Assembly (NCBI GenBank): GCA_963669455.1
Contig: OY770026.1
Location: forward strand, 372,001 to 436,000
Source: JAWKWH01 sp963669455
Lineage (GTDB): Bacteria; Pseudomonadota; Alphaproteobacteria; Rhizobiales; Rhizobiaceae
Direction of reading: 5' to 3'
DNA: 64,000 nt
The notes under the pieces are model-generated. The model saw only the letters and a list, made by a program, of their open reading frames with translations, made no database searches and was not told the DNA's origin. Of this stretch, positions 51,854 to 61,124 are shown one piece after another; the stretch's first letter is position 1; every line of letters begins with the position of its first letter. The translations under genes and the position numbers were made by a program.

Positions 51854-52471
51854 ATGACGGTCCGATATCACAGGGGCGATCTGCCCGATTTAACCCACTA
51901 CCAGGTGGATGCTGTTGCAATCGATACCGAAACGCTCGGATTGAACCCGCATCGCGACCGGTTATGCGTTGTCCAGCTTTCACCAGGCGACGGAAGTGCC
52001 GATGTCGTGCAAATCGCGCGCGATCAGACAGAAGCACCCAACATCGCCAAGCTGTTGGGTGATGAGACGATTGAAAAACTCTTCCATTTTGGCCGTTTTG
52101 ATCTCGCGGTGCTGAATCACGCGTTCGGCGTGATGCCGGAACCGGTTTTCTGCACCAAGATCGCCTCCCGGCTGACACGCACCTATACCGACCGGCACGG
52201 GCTGAAGGATATCTGCTCCGAATTGCTGGATGTGAGCATTTCGAAACAGCAGCAATCATCTGACTGGGCAGCCGATACGCTGACGGAGGCGCAGCTTGAG
52301 TATGCCGCGTCCGATGTTTTATACCTTCACCGGCTTCGTGATGCGCTCAAAATCAGGCTGGAACGGGAAAACCGGCAAGATGTTGCCGCCGCCTGTTTCA
52401 AATTTCTGCCAAGCAGGGCCAGGCTCGACCTGATGGGTTGGCCTGAAACCGATATTTTCGCGCACAGCTAA
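51854..52471 (+). CDS. NrnC-type 3'-5' exoribonuclease (RNase D-like)
   Basis: The 205-residue DEDDy exonuclease has AIDTETLGLNPHRDRLCVVQLS (exo I), HFGRFDLAVLNH (exo II) and YAASDVLYL (exo III, with Tyr and Asp). At this length without HRDC domains it matches alphaproteobacterial NrnC, which degrades di- and oligoribonucleotides, rather than full-length RNase D. It is 137 bases after the peptidase gene and convergent with the acyltransferase gene. Confidence 0.88.
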   Translation: MTVRYHRGDLPDLTHYQVDAVAIDTETLGLNPHRDRLCVVQLSPGDGSADVVQIARDQTEAPNIAKLLGDETIEKLFHFGRFDLAVLNHAFGVMPEPVFCTKIASRLTRTYTDRHGLKDICSELLDVSISKQQQSSDWAADTLTEAQLEYAASDVLYLHRLRDALKIRLERENRQDVAAACFKFLPSRARLDLMGWPETDIFAHS

Positions 52472-52480
52472 GGTATGAAC

Positions 52481-53599
52481 TTATTCCGCCGGGGCGGGCA
52501 CTGGTGCTTTTGCCCGTGAAGCCGGCGCCGGGATATCAATTTTTGCCCAGCCGGGCCGTTCAAACAGGAACCTGCCCCAGCCGGTAAACTGCACCATGTG
52601 ATACAGAACCACCGGGCCTGAAACACCTGCTACCAGCGTCAGCAGCGATATCGTGCCAATATCGGTGATGAACCCTGTCTTGATCAAAACCACCCTTGTT
52701 ACCGCCATCGGCAGGAAAAACGCCAGATAGACGACGATTGAATGCCGGCCCAGCCAGTCCAGCCAGCCGCTTAGAGCCTTGCCGGACAAAAGCGAGGCAA
52801 CCGACACGATCGACATCGCACCGGCAAAGCCAAGCGCAAGCGAGACAAAGGGTAACTCCGACAGGCCGCCGGTTGCGCCGGCACCGCCATTTTCAACGCC
52901 CTGGATGAACCCGGCCATCGCATCTGGTGTCGGGGTGAAGACCAGCAACGCATTTACCGGTGCCCAGGCCGCCAGCATCGAAATCGCGACCATCGGCCGG
53001 TCTTTCAGCCATTTTGCGAGTGTGAACACCCGCCCAGCCAGAACATAGCCGGCAAAGAAATAGACATATCTGGAGCAGAACTCATCGATTATGATCCAAC
53101 CGGTGTGGACCGGCAGTATTTCAAGCAGTGCGGCAACCATGAATGTGAGGACGACCGGAAACGGTTTCAGCCACCGTGTGACCATGAACATCAATGGCAG
53201 GAGATAGATGAACCAGAGTGTTCCGAACGGTTGCAGAAATGATATCAGATAGGTTTTGAGCGCATAGAAAAAACCGTGTTCCATCGCCATTCCTGGCGCC
53301 TTGAAGGCAAATTGTATCGTCAGCCACAGAATGTAGAAATAGAAGAAGTGCACCACTTTACGGTCAAAATAGCGCCGCCAGGGGCGGTCGATCACCAGGC
53401 CCAGGAAAAGGCCGGAAATCAGGAAGAAATCCGGCATGCGAAACGGCCGCGCGAAGGCAACGACATTATGCATCCAGCCGGTTCCGCCGGCGGCTTCCTC
53501 CACGCCGAGCACGGAATGAACCATCACCACAAAGATGATGCAGATACCCTTGGAAATGTCGACCCATTCGGACCGTTTCGATGCGGCGGCGGTGACCAT
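52481..53599 (-). CDS. Acyltransferase 3 family membrane protein
   Basis: The product is 372 residues with about ten membrane helices. SEWVDISKGICIIFVVMVHSVLG holds the conserved His of the acyltransferase 3 family, and FRMPDFFLISGLFLGL carries the family FxxSG-like segment. Such proteins O-acylate cell-surface sugars. The frame extends to 53695, but the ATG at 53599 gives the family's usual start directly before the first helix. It is divergent from the PBP1a gene across about 180 bases. Confidence 0.82.
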   Translation of the reverse strand: MVTAAASKRSEWVDISKGICIIFVVMVHSVLGVEEAAGGTGWMHNVVAFARPFRMPDFFLISGLFLGLVIDRPWRRYFDRKVVHFFYFYILWLTIQFAFKAPGMAMEHGFFYALKTYLISFLQPFGTLWFIYLLPLMFMVTRWLKPFPVVLTFMVAALLEILPVHTGWIIIDEFCSRYVYFFAGYVLAGRVFTLAKWLKDRPMVAISMLAAWAPVNALLVFTPTPDAMAGFIQGVENGGAGATGGLSELPFVSLALGFAGAMSIVSVASLLSGKALSGWLDWLGRHSIVVYLAFFLPMAVTRVVLIKTGFITDIGTISLLTLVAGVSGPVVLYHMVQFTGWGRFLFERPGWAKIDIPAPASRAKAPVPAPAE

Positions 53600-53777
53600 C
53601 TTTGCAATAACCCCGGAAAAATCGCTCAATTTTGACGTCCTATGTACCGGCTTTTCTGTTTTTTGCCGGTTAAAACCGCCGAAACGGCTGATCACGTTGC
53701 CGGACGTGCTTAACTACCCTTTAAAGCGCCGCATTTAATCTCCATTCAGACACCCACACTGAAACGGGAATTTGGCG

Positions 53778-55940
53778 ATGGCGCGCGCACGCAAAGGCCG
53801 GCGTATTGAACCGACCTTCGAAGACAGTCCACGCCGGCGGTCCAAGAGGAAACCGGCCGCTACCAAAAAAGATCGCCGGGCGGGCGGGCCAGCACACAAG
53901 CGGCGCAAAGCCGGGCGTAAGGGGCCGCGGAAAACGCGCAGGAAAGCGCGCGGCCTGTTTGGGGTGTTGCGGCGGCTGACCTATTGGTCGCTGGTGCTTG
54001 GGCTTTGGGCCGGCATCGCTGCTGCGGGAATCGTTATCTGGTACGGCGCGAAAATGCCAAGCGCCACCACATGGGCCATTCCGGACCGGCCCCCGAATGT
54101 GAAAATCGTTTCCGTCAACGGCAATCTGGTGGCAAACCGGGGCATGACAGGTGGCGAGGCAATCGGCCTGCACAAAATGTCGCCTTATATACCGCAAGCC
54201 GTTATCGCCATCGAGGATCGCCGCTTCTACAGCCATTTCGGGCTTGATCCCATCGGTCTGACGCGCGCCATGGCCACCAATCTGATCAAGAGGCGGTTTG
54301 TGCAGGGCGGGTCGACGCTGACGCAGCAGCTTGCCAAGAACCTGTTTTTGAGACCGGACCGCACCCTGGAACGCAAGGTTCAGGAAGTGCTGCTGGCATT
54401 TTGGATCGAGCACAAATACACCAAGGAACAAATCCTCGAAATGTATCTGAACCGGGTCTATTTCGGTTCCGGGGCGTATGGTGTTGAGGCGGCTTCCAGG
54501 CGCTATTTCGACAAGCCGGCGCGCGATGTCACCCTGGCGGAAGCAGCCCTTCTGGCCGGGCTTTTGAAAGCACCATCGCGCCTGTCGCCGGCGCGCGACC
54601 CTGAGGCGGCCTCCAATCGGGCGCAACTGGTTTTGTCGGCCATGCGTCGGCAGGATATGATTGGTGACAAGGAATTGACGGCAGCCGTCAGCGCGCCTGC
54701 CACGCGCGCCGCCGCTTTCTGGACCGGTTCTGAGCACTATGTCGCCGACCGGATTATGGAGGAACTGCCGCTGCTGATCGGCGAGGTGCGCGATGACATC
54801 ATTGTCGATGCAACGGTCGATTTGACGCTGCAGAAGCTGGCCGAAAGCTCAATCCGGCAACTGATCAGAAAAGAGAGCAAGAAAAGCAAAGTCAGCCAGG
54901 GAGCTCTCGTGTCGATTGATTCTTCCGGGGCGGTGCGCGCCATGGTGGGCGGCTACGACTATGCCAACAGTCAGTTCGACCGCGCTTCAGAGGCACGACG
55001 TCAGCCGGGTTCCGCCTTCAAGCCTTTTGTCTATCTGGCCGCCCTGGAACGGGGGCTAACACCGGACAGCGTTCGCAATGACGCGCCGGTTCGGATCGGC
55101 AAATGGACGCCGGAAAACTATGGCGGCAAATATTATGGCCGGGTTACGCTTGCCGAAGCGCTGTCAAAATCGCTTAATTCGGTGGCCGCGCAGCTGGCCA
55201 TGGAAGCGGGACCGTCACGGGTGGCCGATACCGCCCGGCGGATGGGTATTCGATCCGAGCTTAAGGCCAACGCCTCAATTGCGCTTGGCACATCGGAGGT
55301 CACGCTGCTGGAACTGGTCTCCGCATATGTGCCCTTTGCCAATGGAGGATACCGGCCGCCGGTCCATTTCGTCAGGCGCGTGACAACGACCTCTGGCAAG
55401 GTTTTATATGAGCATGGCCATGCATCCGAACCCCGCGTGTTAAGGCCGGACATTGTCGGCATGATGAATGCGATGATGTCAAAAACCGTCGAAACGGGGA
55501 CCGCGCGCAAGGCCAATTTCGGCTGGCCTGCTGCCGGTAAGACAGGAACCAGCCAAAAATCGCGCGACGCCTGGTTTATCGGTTACACATCCAACCTCAC
55601 CACCGGTGTCTGGTTCGGCAATGATGACGGGGCTCCGACGAAAAACGTTACCGGCGGAACGCTTCCAGCCATTGCGTGGAAGGAATTCATGATCGCCGCC
55701 CATGAAGGTGTGCCGCTGGCTGGCCTGCCTGGCGGCTGGACGGCCGGTACCGGCATTACGCCGGTGCCAAGGCCGCGTAAGGAAATTGCCCGCTCAGATT
55801 CCCGCACCGACGATCGGGGCAATAGTCTATCCGCAGAGAAGACCGGTTCGGTCGACAGACCCGCACCGCAGGTGGATGTGGGTGGTGGCGAACCCCGCAA
55901 AACGACCATACTGGATATTATCTTCGGGCGGGACCGATAG
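53778..55940 (+). CDS. Bifunctional penicillin-binding protein 1A
   Basis: The 720-residue class A PBP polymerises and crosslinks peptidoglycan at the inner membrane. A basic cytoplasmic tail (residues 1-70) precedes a membrane helix (about 72-92). The GT51 transglycosylase domain shows EDRRFYSHFGLD, GGSTLTQQLAKNLFL and EMYLNRVYFG. The transpeptidase has the SxxK serine in PGSAFKPF, SxN in SKSLNS and KTGTS near 590. The C-terminal 60 residues are polar. ATG 53778 is preferred over TTG 53772. Confidence 0.95.
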   Translation: MARARKGRRIEPTFEDSPRRRSKRKPAATKKDRRAGGPAHKRRKAGRKGPRKTRRKARGLFGVLRRLTYWSLVLGLWAGIAAAGIVIWYGAKMPSATTWAIPDRPPNVKIVSVNGNLVANRGMTGGEAIGLHKMSPYIPQAVIAIEDRRFYSHFGLDPIGLTRAMATNLIKRRFVQGGSTLTQQLAKNLFLRPDRTLERKVQEVLLAFWIEHKYTKEQILEMYLNRVYFGSGAYGVEAASRRYFDKPARDVTLAEAALLAGLLKAPSRLSPARDPEAASNRAQLVLSAMRRQDMIGDKELTAAVSAPATRAAAFWTGSEHYVADRIMEELPLLIGEVRDDIIVDATVDLTLQKLAESSIRQLIRKESKKSKVSQGALVSIDSSGAVRAMVGGYDYANSQFDRASEARRQPGSAFKPFVYLAALERGLTPDSVRNDAPVRIGKWTPENYGGKYYGRVTLAEALSKSLNSVAAQLAMEAGPSRVADTARRMGIRSELKANASIALGTSEVTLLELVSAYVPFANGGYRPPVHFVRRVTTTSGKVLYEHGHASEPRVLRPDIVGMMNAMMSKTVETGTARKANFGWPAAGKTGTSQKSRDAWFIGYTSNLTTGVWFGNDDGAPTKNVTGGTLPAIAWKEFMIAAHEGVPLAGLPGGWTAGTGITPVPRPRKEIARSDSRTDDRGNSLSAEKTGSVDRPAPQVDVGGGEPRKTTILDIIFGRDR

Positions 55941-55964
55941 TTTCCGACCCATCAGACCGGCTTT

Positions 55965-56669
55965 TCAGCTAGAGCGTTTGTTCCAGATCGCATTGTCGCC
56001 AAGTTGCTCGACAAGCTGTTGATGCGCGGCCTGTTCTTGCGTTGTCAGACGGGATGGCAAAGGTTTTGGCCGTTCTTTCAAAACAGGCCGTGAGGCGGCC
56101 GATACACGGTCATCGGTCTGCTGCCGGGCGGGATTGACCTCCAGCCCAAGTGCTGCCTGCTTGCCGCCGATCATCTCGATATAGACTTCCGCCAGCAATT
56201 CCGCATCGAGCAGGGCGCCATGCAGTTTGCGATGCGAATTGTCGATCGCATAGCGTTTGCACAAGGCATCAAGCGAATTTGGACCCATCGGGTGTTTTCG
56301 GCGGGCGAGCGCCAGCGTATCGACCACAAGGCCCGGATCGATGGCCGGCCGGCCCAGCCGTGCCAGTTCGCTGTTGACAAAACCCATGTCGAAATTCGCA
56401 TTGTGAGCAACGAATTTCGCCCCTTCGAAGAAGCTTAAAAATTCGTCGGCTATGCCGGCAAAGACCGGCTTATCGGCGAGATCCTCGAGGCTGATGCCGT
56501 GAACCGCCTGGGCATCGGGGTGGATGGGTTGGCCGTCGGGATTGATGTAGACGTGAAATGTCCGGCCGGTTGGAAACCGGTTGTCCAGCTCCACCCCGCC
56601 AATTTCGATGATCCGGTCACTTTTCGAATTCAGGCCGGTGGTTTCGGTGTCGAAGACGATTTCGCGCAT
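55965..56669 (-). CDS. dnaQ: DNA polymerase III epsilon subunit
   Basis: DnaQ is the proofreading 3'-5' exonuclease of the replicative polymerase. The 234-residue product has the DEDDh motifs FDTETTGL at residue 6, AHNANFDMGF near 88 and LHGALLDAELLAEVY near 150. A flexible Gln/Pro-containing tail binds the alpha subunit. It is the last gene of the ppsR-maf-aroE-coaE-dnaQ run, though a repeat (56679-56760) separates it from coaE. Confidence 0.95.
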   Translation of the reverse strand: MREIVFDTETTGLNSKSDRIIEIGGVELDNRFPTGRTFHVYINPDGQPIHPDAQAVHGISLEDLADKPVFAGIADEFLSFFEGAKFVAHNANFDMGFVNSELARLGRPAIDPGLVVDTLALARRKHPMGPNSLDALCKRYAIDNSHRKLHGALLDAELLAEVYIEMIGGKQAALGLEVNPARQQTDDRVSAASRPVLKERPKPLPSRLTTQEQAAHQQLVEQLGDNAIWNKRSS

Positions 56670-56678
56670 TTGTTGTTC

Positions 56679-56760
56679 CTAGAACATTTTTCGCCCAAGC
56701 AGAATCACATGTGCGAAAAATGCTTCGATAGTTCCAAGCGGATAAAGGCGTTGTCACGGT
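56679..56760. repeat. 82-bp palindromic repeat, copy B
   Basis: This copy matches 46878-46959 at 68 of 82 bases and has the stem CATTTTTCGC/GCGAAAAATG. Here it lies between the co-directional coaE and dnaQ genes, not in a convergent gap, so it is unlikely to be only a terminator. Confidence 0.75.
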
Positions 56761-56806
56761 CAACAATGGGCAGAGACGAGGCCGGAAGGCAAACCGTATC
56801 GGCGTT

Positions 56807-57400
56807 TCAGGCCGCGTCATCCCCTGAAAGTTCGGCGATTATCGCCAACACTGCCTGTTGGGCCACATCCATTCCAAGGCCGGTATCAATGATGAAGTCA
56901 GCGCGGGCGCGTTTTTCGCTATCCGGGGTTTGCCGGGCCAATATCGCTTCGAATTTTTCAGCCGTCATACCGGGCCGGGCCATTACCCTTTCACGCTGGA
57001 TTTCCGGCGATGCCGTCACCACCAATATCTTGTCGACAAGCTTTTCGCCGCCGGTTTCGAACAATAAGGGAATATCGAGCACGGCAATCGTCTGACCTTC
57101 CAATTTGCATTTTTCGAGAAACATCTGCCGTTCTTCGGCGACCAGTGGATGGACGATTGCCTCCAGCTTTTTCAACGCGTCATCGTCGTTGAGAACCGCT
57201 TTTGACAAACGGTCCCGCTGAACGGTGCCATTTTCGACGGTTTTTGGAAAAGCCACTTCGATCAAAGGCGCGGCGCGGCCGGAATAGAGCTTGTGAACGA
57301 GTGCGTCAGAATCGAGAACCGGTATTGCGGCGTCAACAAACATCTCTGCCGTTGTCGATTTGCCCATGCCGATTGATCCGGTGAGGCCCAAAATGATCAT
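56807..57400 (-). CDS. coaE: Dephospho-CoA kinase
   Basis: CoaE phosphorylates dephospho-CoA, the last step of coenzyme A synthesis. The 197-residue protein shows the P-loop GLTGSIGMGKST at residue 5, VLDSDALVHKLYSG near 30, LDIPLLFETGGEKL near 110 and the R-rich lid (QRERVMARPGMT). ATG 57400 overlaps the aroE stop by four bases; the longer frame to 57472 lies in aroE and was rejected. Confidence 0.95.
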   Translation of the reverse strand: MIILGLTGSIGMGKSTTAEMFVDAAIPVLDSDALVHKLYSGRAAPLIEVAFPKTVENGTVQRDRLSKAVLNDDDALKKLEAIVHPLVAEERQMFLEKCKLEGQTIAVLDIPLLFETGGEKLVDKILVVTASPEIQRERVMARPGMTAEKFEAILARQTPDSEKRARADFIIDTGLGMDVAQQAVLAIIAELSGDDAA

Positions 57401-58251
57401 CGATTGCTTTCCATATCGGCGGCAATCAGATCCCGCAGCTCTTCGGTGACTACCGGTCTGACGCCAAACCATTGTTTGAAGCCCGGGACGGCCTGGTGCA
57501 ACAGCATGCCGAGACCGTCTACGGTGATAAGGTTTTGTGCGGCGGCGGCTTTCAGAAGCGGGGTTTCAAGCGGGACATAAACGATGTCGGAGACCACCGC
57601 ACTGTCCGACAAGGATGACAGATCCGGCACCGGTGCATCATGCGATCCCATCCAGAGCGAAGTGGTGTTGATCAAAAGACCGGCATCCTGCAAAGCTTCT
57701 GGCATCGAGCCCCAGTCATGGATATCGATGCCCGCTGGAAACAGATGGGAAAAATCACCCGCCAGTGCTTCGGCCCGGCCAAGCGTCCGATTGACAAGCC
57801 GGACACTGGAAAAACCGCGATCATAGAGCGCATAGAGAATTCCCCGTGCCGCACCTCCCGCGCCCAGGACAACGGCATTTTTGCGCCCATCCCAACCGGG
57901 TGCAGCAGCATCCAGACTGGCTGCAAACCCGGACCAATCGGTATTCATTCCGCACAGCGTGCCACCTTCAAGCCAGATGGTATTGACCGCACCGATCTGT
58001 CTGGCAGCGTCATCCATTTTTTCGACCAAACCAAACACGGTCTGTTTGTGCGGAATTGTGACATTGCCGCCGACAAAACCATCTCGTTTCATCCCGGCAA
58101 CGAAATCAGGAAATGCCTCCGGGGAGATATTTGCAATCTCATAGGCACCGGCAATTTCATATTTTTTCAGCCAGTAGCCATGAATGGCCGGTGATCGTGA
58201 ATGGTTGGCCGGATAGCCGCAGACAAAGGCGCGCCGGATTTCTTTAGCCAT
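57397..58251 (-). CDS. aroE: Shikimate dehydrogenase
   Basis: AroE reduces 3-dehydroshikimate in aromatic amino acid synthesis. The 284-residue product has GYPANHSRSPAIHGYW, GGNVTIPHKQTVF with the catalytic Lys, NTDWSGF and the NADP-binding GAGGAARGI. ATG 58251 is chosen over a TTG at 58254. It overlaps maf by eight bases and coaE by four. Confidence 0.95.
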   Translation of the reverse strand: MAKEIRRAFVCGYPANHSRSPAIHGYWLKKYEIAGAYEIANISPEAFPDFVAGMKRDGFVGGNVTIPHKQTVFGLVEKMDDAARQIGAVNTIWLEGGTLCGMNTDWSGFAASLDAAAPGWDGRKNAVVLGAGGAARGILYALYDRGFSSVRLVNRTLGRAEALAGDFSHLFPAGIDIHDWGSMPEALQDAGLLINTTSLWMGSHDAPVPDLSSLSDSAVVSDIVYVPLETPLLKAAAAQNLITVDGLGMLLHQAVPGFKQWFGVRPVVTEELRDLIAADMESNR

Positions 58252-58843
58252 CAATCAGACCCCTGGTTCTCAATTCGGCAAGGAGCGGTAAAAGTGGAAG
58301 GCCGACGATGGTGAAGAAATCTCCCTTAACCGTCTCAAACAGATTTATGCCTTCGCCTTCAATCTGATAGGCGCCAACACTGCCGAGTATCGCATCGGAC
58401 ATCCGGGCCAGATAGCGGCCGGTATAGGCGGCATCGAAGTCGCGCATCGTCATTCGCGCCACACCGGTATGCCGCCACAGTGTTTTGCCGGCTAGAACAA
58501 GGACAACCGCGCTGTTGAGTTGATGGGTTTTGCCGGAAAGGCGTAGGAGATTGCGCCGCGCCTCTTCCATATTCGCCGGTTTGTGAAATATCTCGTCGTC
58601 AAGGGTAAGCGTCTGATCGCAACCGATCACGATGGCCTCCGGCTCGCGTTCAGACACATCCATAGCCTTGGCCTCCGCCAGGATGGCGGCGAGTGTTTCA
58701 CCATCGGCTGCCTCATCGCCAAGTGCCTGTTCGATGGCGCGCTCATCGATTTCAGCGGGTATCGCATCGACCGGCAGGCCGGCACTCTCGAGCAGTGACT
58801 TGCGATGAGGGCTTGCCGATGCAAGCACCAGTTTTTTAGTCAT
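58244..58843 (-). CDS. Maf-like nucleotide pyrophosphatase
   Basis: The 199-residue protein of the Maf/YhdE family hydrolyses non-canonical or modified nucleoside triphosphates. It has LASASPHRKSLLESAG at residue 6, EIDER, GCDQTL near 73 and GSVGAYQIEGEG near 155. The substrate subtype (dTTP/UTP or m7GTP) is not certain from the sequence. It lies between ppsR and aroE in the conserved origin-side operon. Confidence 0.9.
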   Translation of the reverse strand: MTKKLVLASASPHRKSLLESAGLPVDAIPAEIDERAIEQALGDEAADGETLAAILAEAKAMDVSEREPEAIVIGCDQTLTLDDEIFHKPANMEEARRNLLRLSGKTHQLNSAVVLVLAGKTLWRHTGVARMTMRDFDAAYTGRYLARMSDAILGSVGAYQIEGEGINLFETVKGDFFTIVGLPLLPLLAELRTRGLIDG

Positions 58844-58870
58844 GCCAGTCTCCAGATTGCACCAAGCGCG

Positions 58871-59692
58871 TTAGCGCGCCTTGCCAAACAAAGCAACGAC
58901 TGCGGCAGCTGTCTCCTCGATAGACCGGCGTGTAACATCAATCAGCGGCCAGCCATGACGGTCGCAGAGTTGCCGGGCATAGGACAATTCTTCGAAAATC
59001 TGGGTCCGGTCGACATAATTTTGAGAATCATAGCCTTGTGCGGTTCCCAAAATGCGGTTTTTTCGTACCTGGGCTATGCGGTCGGTCGACGCAATCAAAC
59101 CGACGATCAGCGGTTTTTCTGCTTCAATCAGCGTTTCCGGCATGGGAACGCCAATGACAATCGGGACATTGGCGGTCTTCAGGCCGCGATTGGCGAGATA
59201 TATGCTGGTCGGTGTCTTGGACGTCCGGGAAATGCCGATCAGTATGATGTCAGCTTCTTCGATATTGCCGGGCAATTGGCCGTCATCATGTTCCATTGTG
59301 AAGTTTAAGGCGTCGATCCGGCGAAAATAGTCGGCATTGAGTACATGTTGCGCACCGACCCGCCTGCCGCTTGGAATACCGAGATAAGACTGAAACACAT
59401 TCATCACTGGTTCCAATACCGAAACGCAAGGAACACCGATCTCGGCGCAACGGCGATCCAATATGGTGGACAGGTTTTCATCGATTACCGTGTAGAGAAC
59501 GATGCCTGGTTCGGCGTCGATATCCTCCAAAACTTTCAGCAATTGCCGCTCTGAGCGGATTAACGGATATATGTGCTCGATCGATCGTGCATTGGGATAT
59601 TGCGCCGCCGCCGCGCGGCCGGCAGCAATCAGCGTTTCTCCCGTCGCGTCAGAGATAAGATGCAGGTGAAAGAAGGATTGGGGATTATTCAC
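58871..59692 (-). CDS. ppsR: Pyruvate,phosphate dikinase / PEP synthase regulatory kinase-phosphatase
   Basis: This DUF299-type bifunctional enzyme phosphorylates and dephosphorylates a histidine/threonine site on pyruvate,phosphate dikinase or PEP synthase. The 273-residue product has HLHLISDATGETL at the start and the P-loop-like ISRTSKTPTSIYLA near residue 152. It is the gene next to the origin on the other side from hemE, as in Sinorhizobium meliloti. Confidence 0.92.
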   Translation of the reverse strand: MNNPQSFFHLHLISDATGETLIAAGRAAAAQYPNARSIEHIYPLIRSERQLLKVLEDIDAEPGIVLYTVIDENLSTILDRRCAEIGVPCVSVLEPVMNVFQSYLGIPSGRRVGAQHVLNADYFRRIDALNFTMEHDDGQLPGNIEEADIILIGISRTSKTPTSIYLANRGLKTANVPIVIGVPMPETLIEAEKPLIVGLIASTDRIAQVRKNRILGTAQGYDSQNYVDRTQIFEELSYARQLCDRHGWPLIDVTRRSIEETAAAVVALFGKAR

Positions 59693-60092
59693 GGATAAAT
59701 TTCAACGCTGTTGATCATTGTGGACAAACCGGGCCGGTTCGGGATGTTGATGCTTTTGACTGTATCAGAAGCCCGGTTGTCCACAATGCCGGTGATTGTT
59801 GATCACCGTTTCCAAGGGTTGGGGATTACGGGGATTGATTTCCTATTTCCCGGTCATCCACAGTTTCATTGAAATAGGTGCTTTGATAAGCTATTGTTTT
59901 TAAATAGATAATTATTGATATCCTCGTTGTTGTTCAAATTGGCAATGCCTGCTAGGAAAAGCGCTGTCTGTTCGTTCTATGGCTTAACCTGTGAACTGAT
60001 CGCAATCCCCGATTCTGACAGACTCAAAGAATCAAAAGACTCTTTTAGAAACATTGTTTCTTTAAGGGTGCCCTTGTTGAGAAACCGAGCAG
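59693..60092. other. oriC: Putative chromosomal replication origin (oriC)
   Basis: The gene-free ppsR-hemE gap holds a near-perfect inverted repeat (59717-59735 with 59771-59788) whose arms contain DnaA boxes: TGTGGACAA at 59719-59727 and TTGTCCACA at 59777-59785. A third box, TCATCCACA, lies at 59854-59862 (one mismatch from the consensus). A strongly AT-rich run at about 59880-59925 could be the unwinding element. Four GANTC sites cluster at 60011-60042. The origins of S. meliloti and Caulobacter lie next to hemE, which supports the call. Confidence 0.9.
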
Positions 60093-61124
60093 ATGGAAAA
60101 TTCAAAGAAAGTCATGAAAGTTCTCGCTGGCGAGACAGTCTTTCCGCCACCGGTCTGGCTTATGCGGCAAGCGGGCCGTTATCTGCCGGAATATCGGGAG
60201 GTTAGGCAGCAGGCAGGCAGCTTTCTTGATCTATGCTACAATCCGGATCTTGCCGTGGAAGTGACGCTACAGCCGATCCGCAGATTTGGTTTTGACGCTT
60301 CAATCCTGTTTTCCGATATTCTCGTGGTGCCCCATGCTTTGGGCCGCGATCTACGCTTTGAGGAAGGCCGGGGACCGCTGATGACGCCGATTTCGGCTGA
60401 TGAGATTAACAGATTGGAAGCTGATCGGTTTCACGATCATCTAGCGCCGGTTTATGAAACCGTGTCACGCTTGCGTTCAACATTGCCGGGCGAAACGACA
60501 TTGCTCGGGTTTTGCGGCGCGCCGTGGACGGTTGCCACCTATATGATTGCCGGACATGGCACACCGGATCAGGCACCTGCACGGCGATTTTCCTATCAGC
60601 ATCCGGTTGAATTCAAACGGCTGCTGGAATTGCTGGCGGATATATCGGCCGACTATCTGCTTCGCCAGATCGATGCGGGTGCTGATGCCGTGCAGATTTT
60701 TGATTCCTGGGCCGGCATACTTGATCATGCCAGCTTCGAACGGTTTGCGATCGAGCCGGTAGCGCGGATGGTGCGCCGGATACGTGAAACCCGGCCAACA
60801 ACACCTATTATCGGGTTTCCAAAGGGTGCTGGAGCGAGATATCAGGAATACCGGGAAAAGACCGGTGTGAATGCGGTCGGGATCGATTGGTCGGTCTCTA
60901 TGGAGCAGGCCAAGATGTTACAGGCACAAGGCGCGGTGCAGGGCAATCTCGATCCGATGCGACTGGTGACCGGCGGGAAGGCGCTGGAAGACGGGGTAGA
61001 AACGATACTCAAGGCGCTTGGAGACGGGCCGCTGATATTTAATCTCGGGCACGGGATTACCCCTGAGGCGCCGATAGTCCATGTTGAACAGCTTATCAAA
61101 CTGATCAGGGGTGCGGACCAATGA
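60093..61124 (+). CDS. hemE: Uroporphyrinogen decarboxylase
   Basis: HemE makes coproporphyrinogen III in heme synthesis. The 343-residue product has MRQAGRYLPEYREVR near residue 24, FSDILVVPHALG, GFCGAPWTVATYMI near 136 and GNLDPMRL. All are family signatures and the length is normal. It starts about 50 bases after a GANTC cluster and overlaps hemJ by four bases. Confidence 0.96.
   Translation: MENSKKVMKVLAGETVFPPPVWLMRQAGRYLPEYREVRQQAGSFLDLCYNPDLAVEVTLQPIRRFGFDASILFSDILVVPHALGRDLRFEEGRGPLMTPISADEINRLEADRFHDHLAPVYETVSRLRSTLPGETTLLGFCGAPWTVATYMIAGHGTPDQAPARRFSYQHPVEFKRLLELLADISADYLLRQIDAGADAVQIFDSWAGILDHASFERFAIEPVARMVRRIRETRPTTPIIGFPKGAGARYQEYREKTGVNAVGIDWSVSMEQAKMLQAQGAVQGNLDPMRLVTGGKALEDGVETILKALGDGPLIFNLGHGITPEAPIVHVEQLIKLIRGADQ

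Noticed and set aside
59686..59694. Possible fourth DnaA box TTATTCACG at the ppsR start
   Set aside because: It has two mismatches to TTATCCACA and lies in coding sequence.
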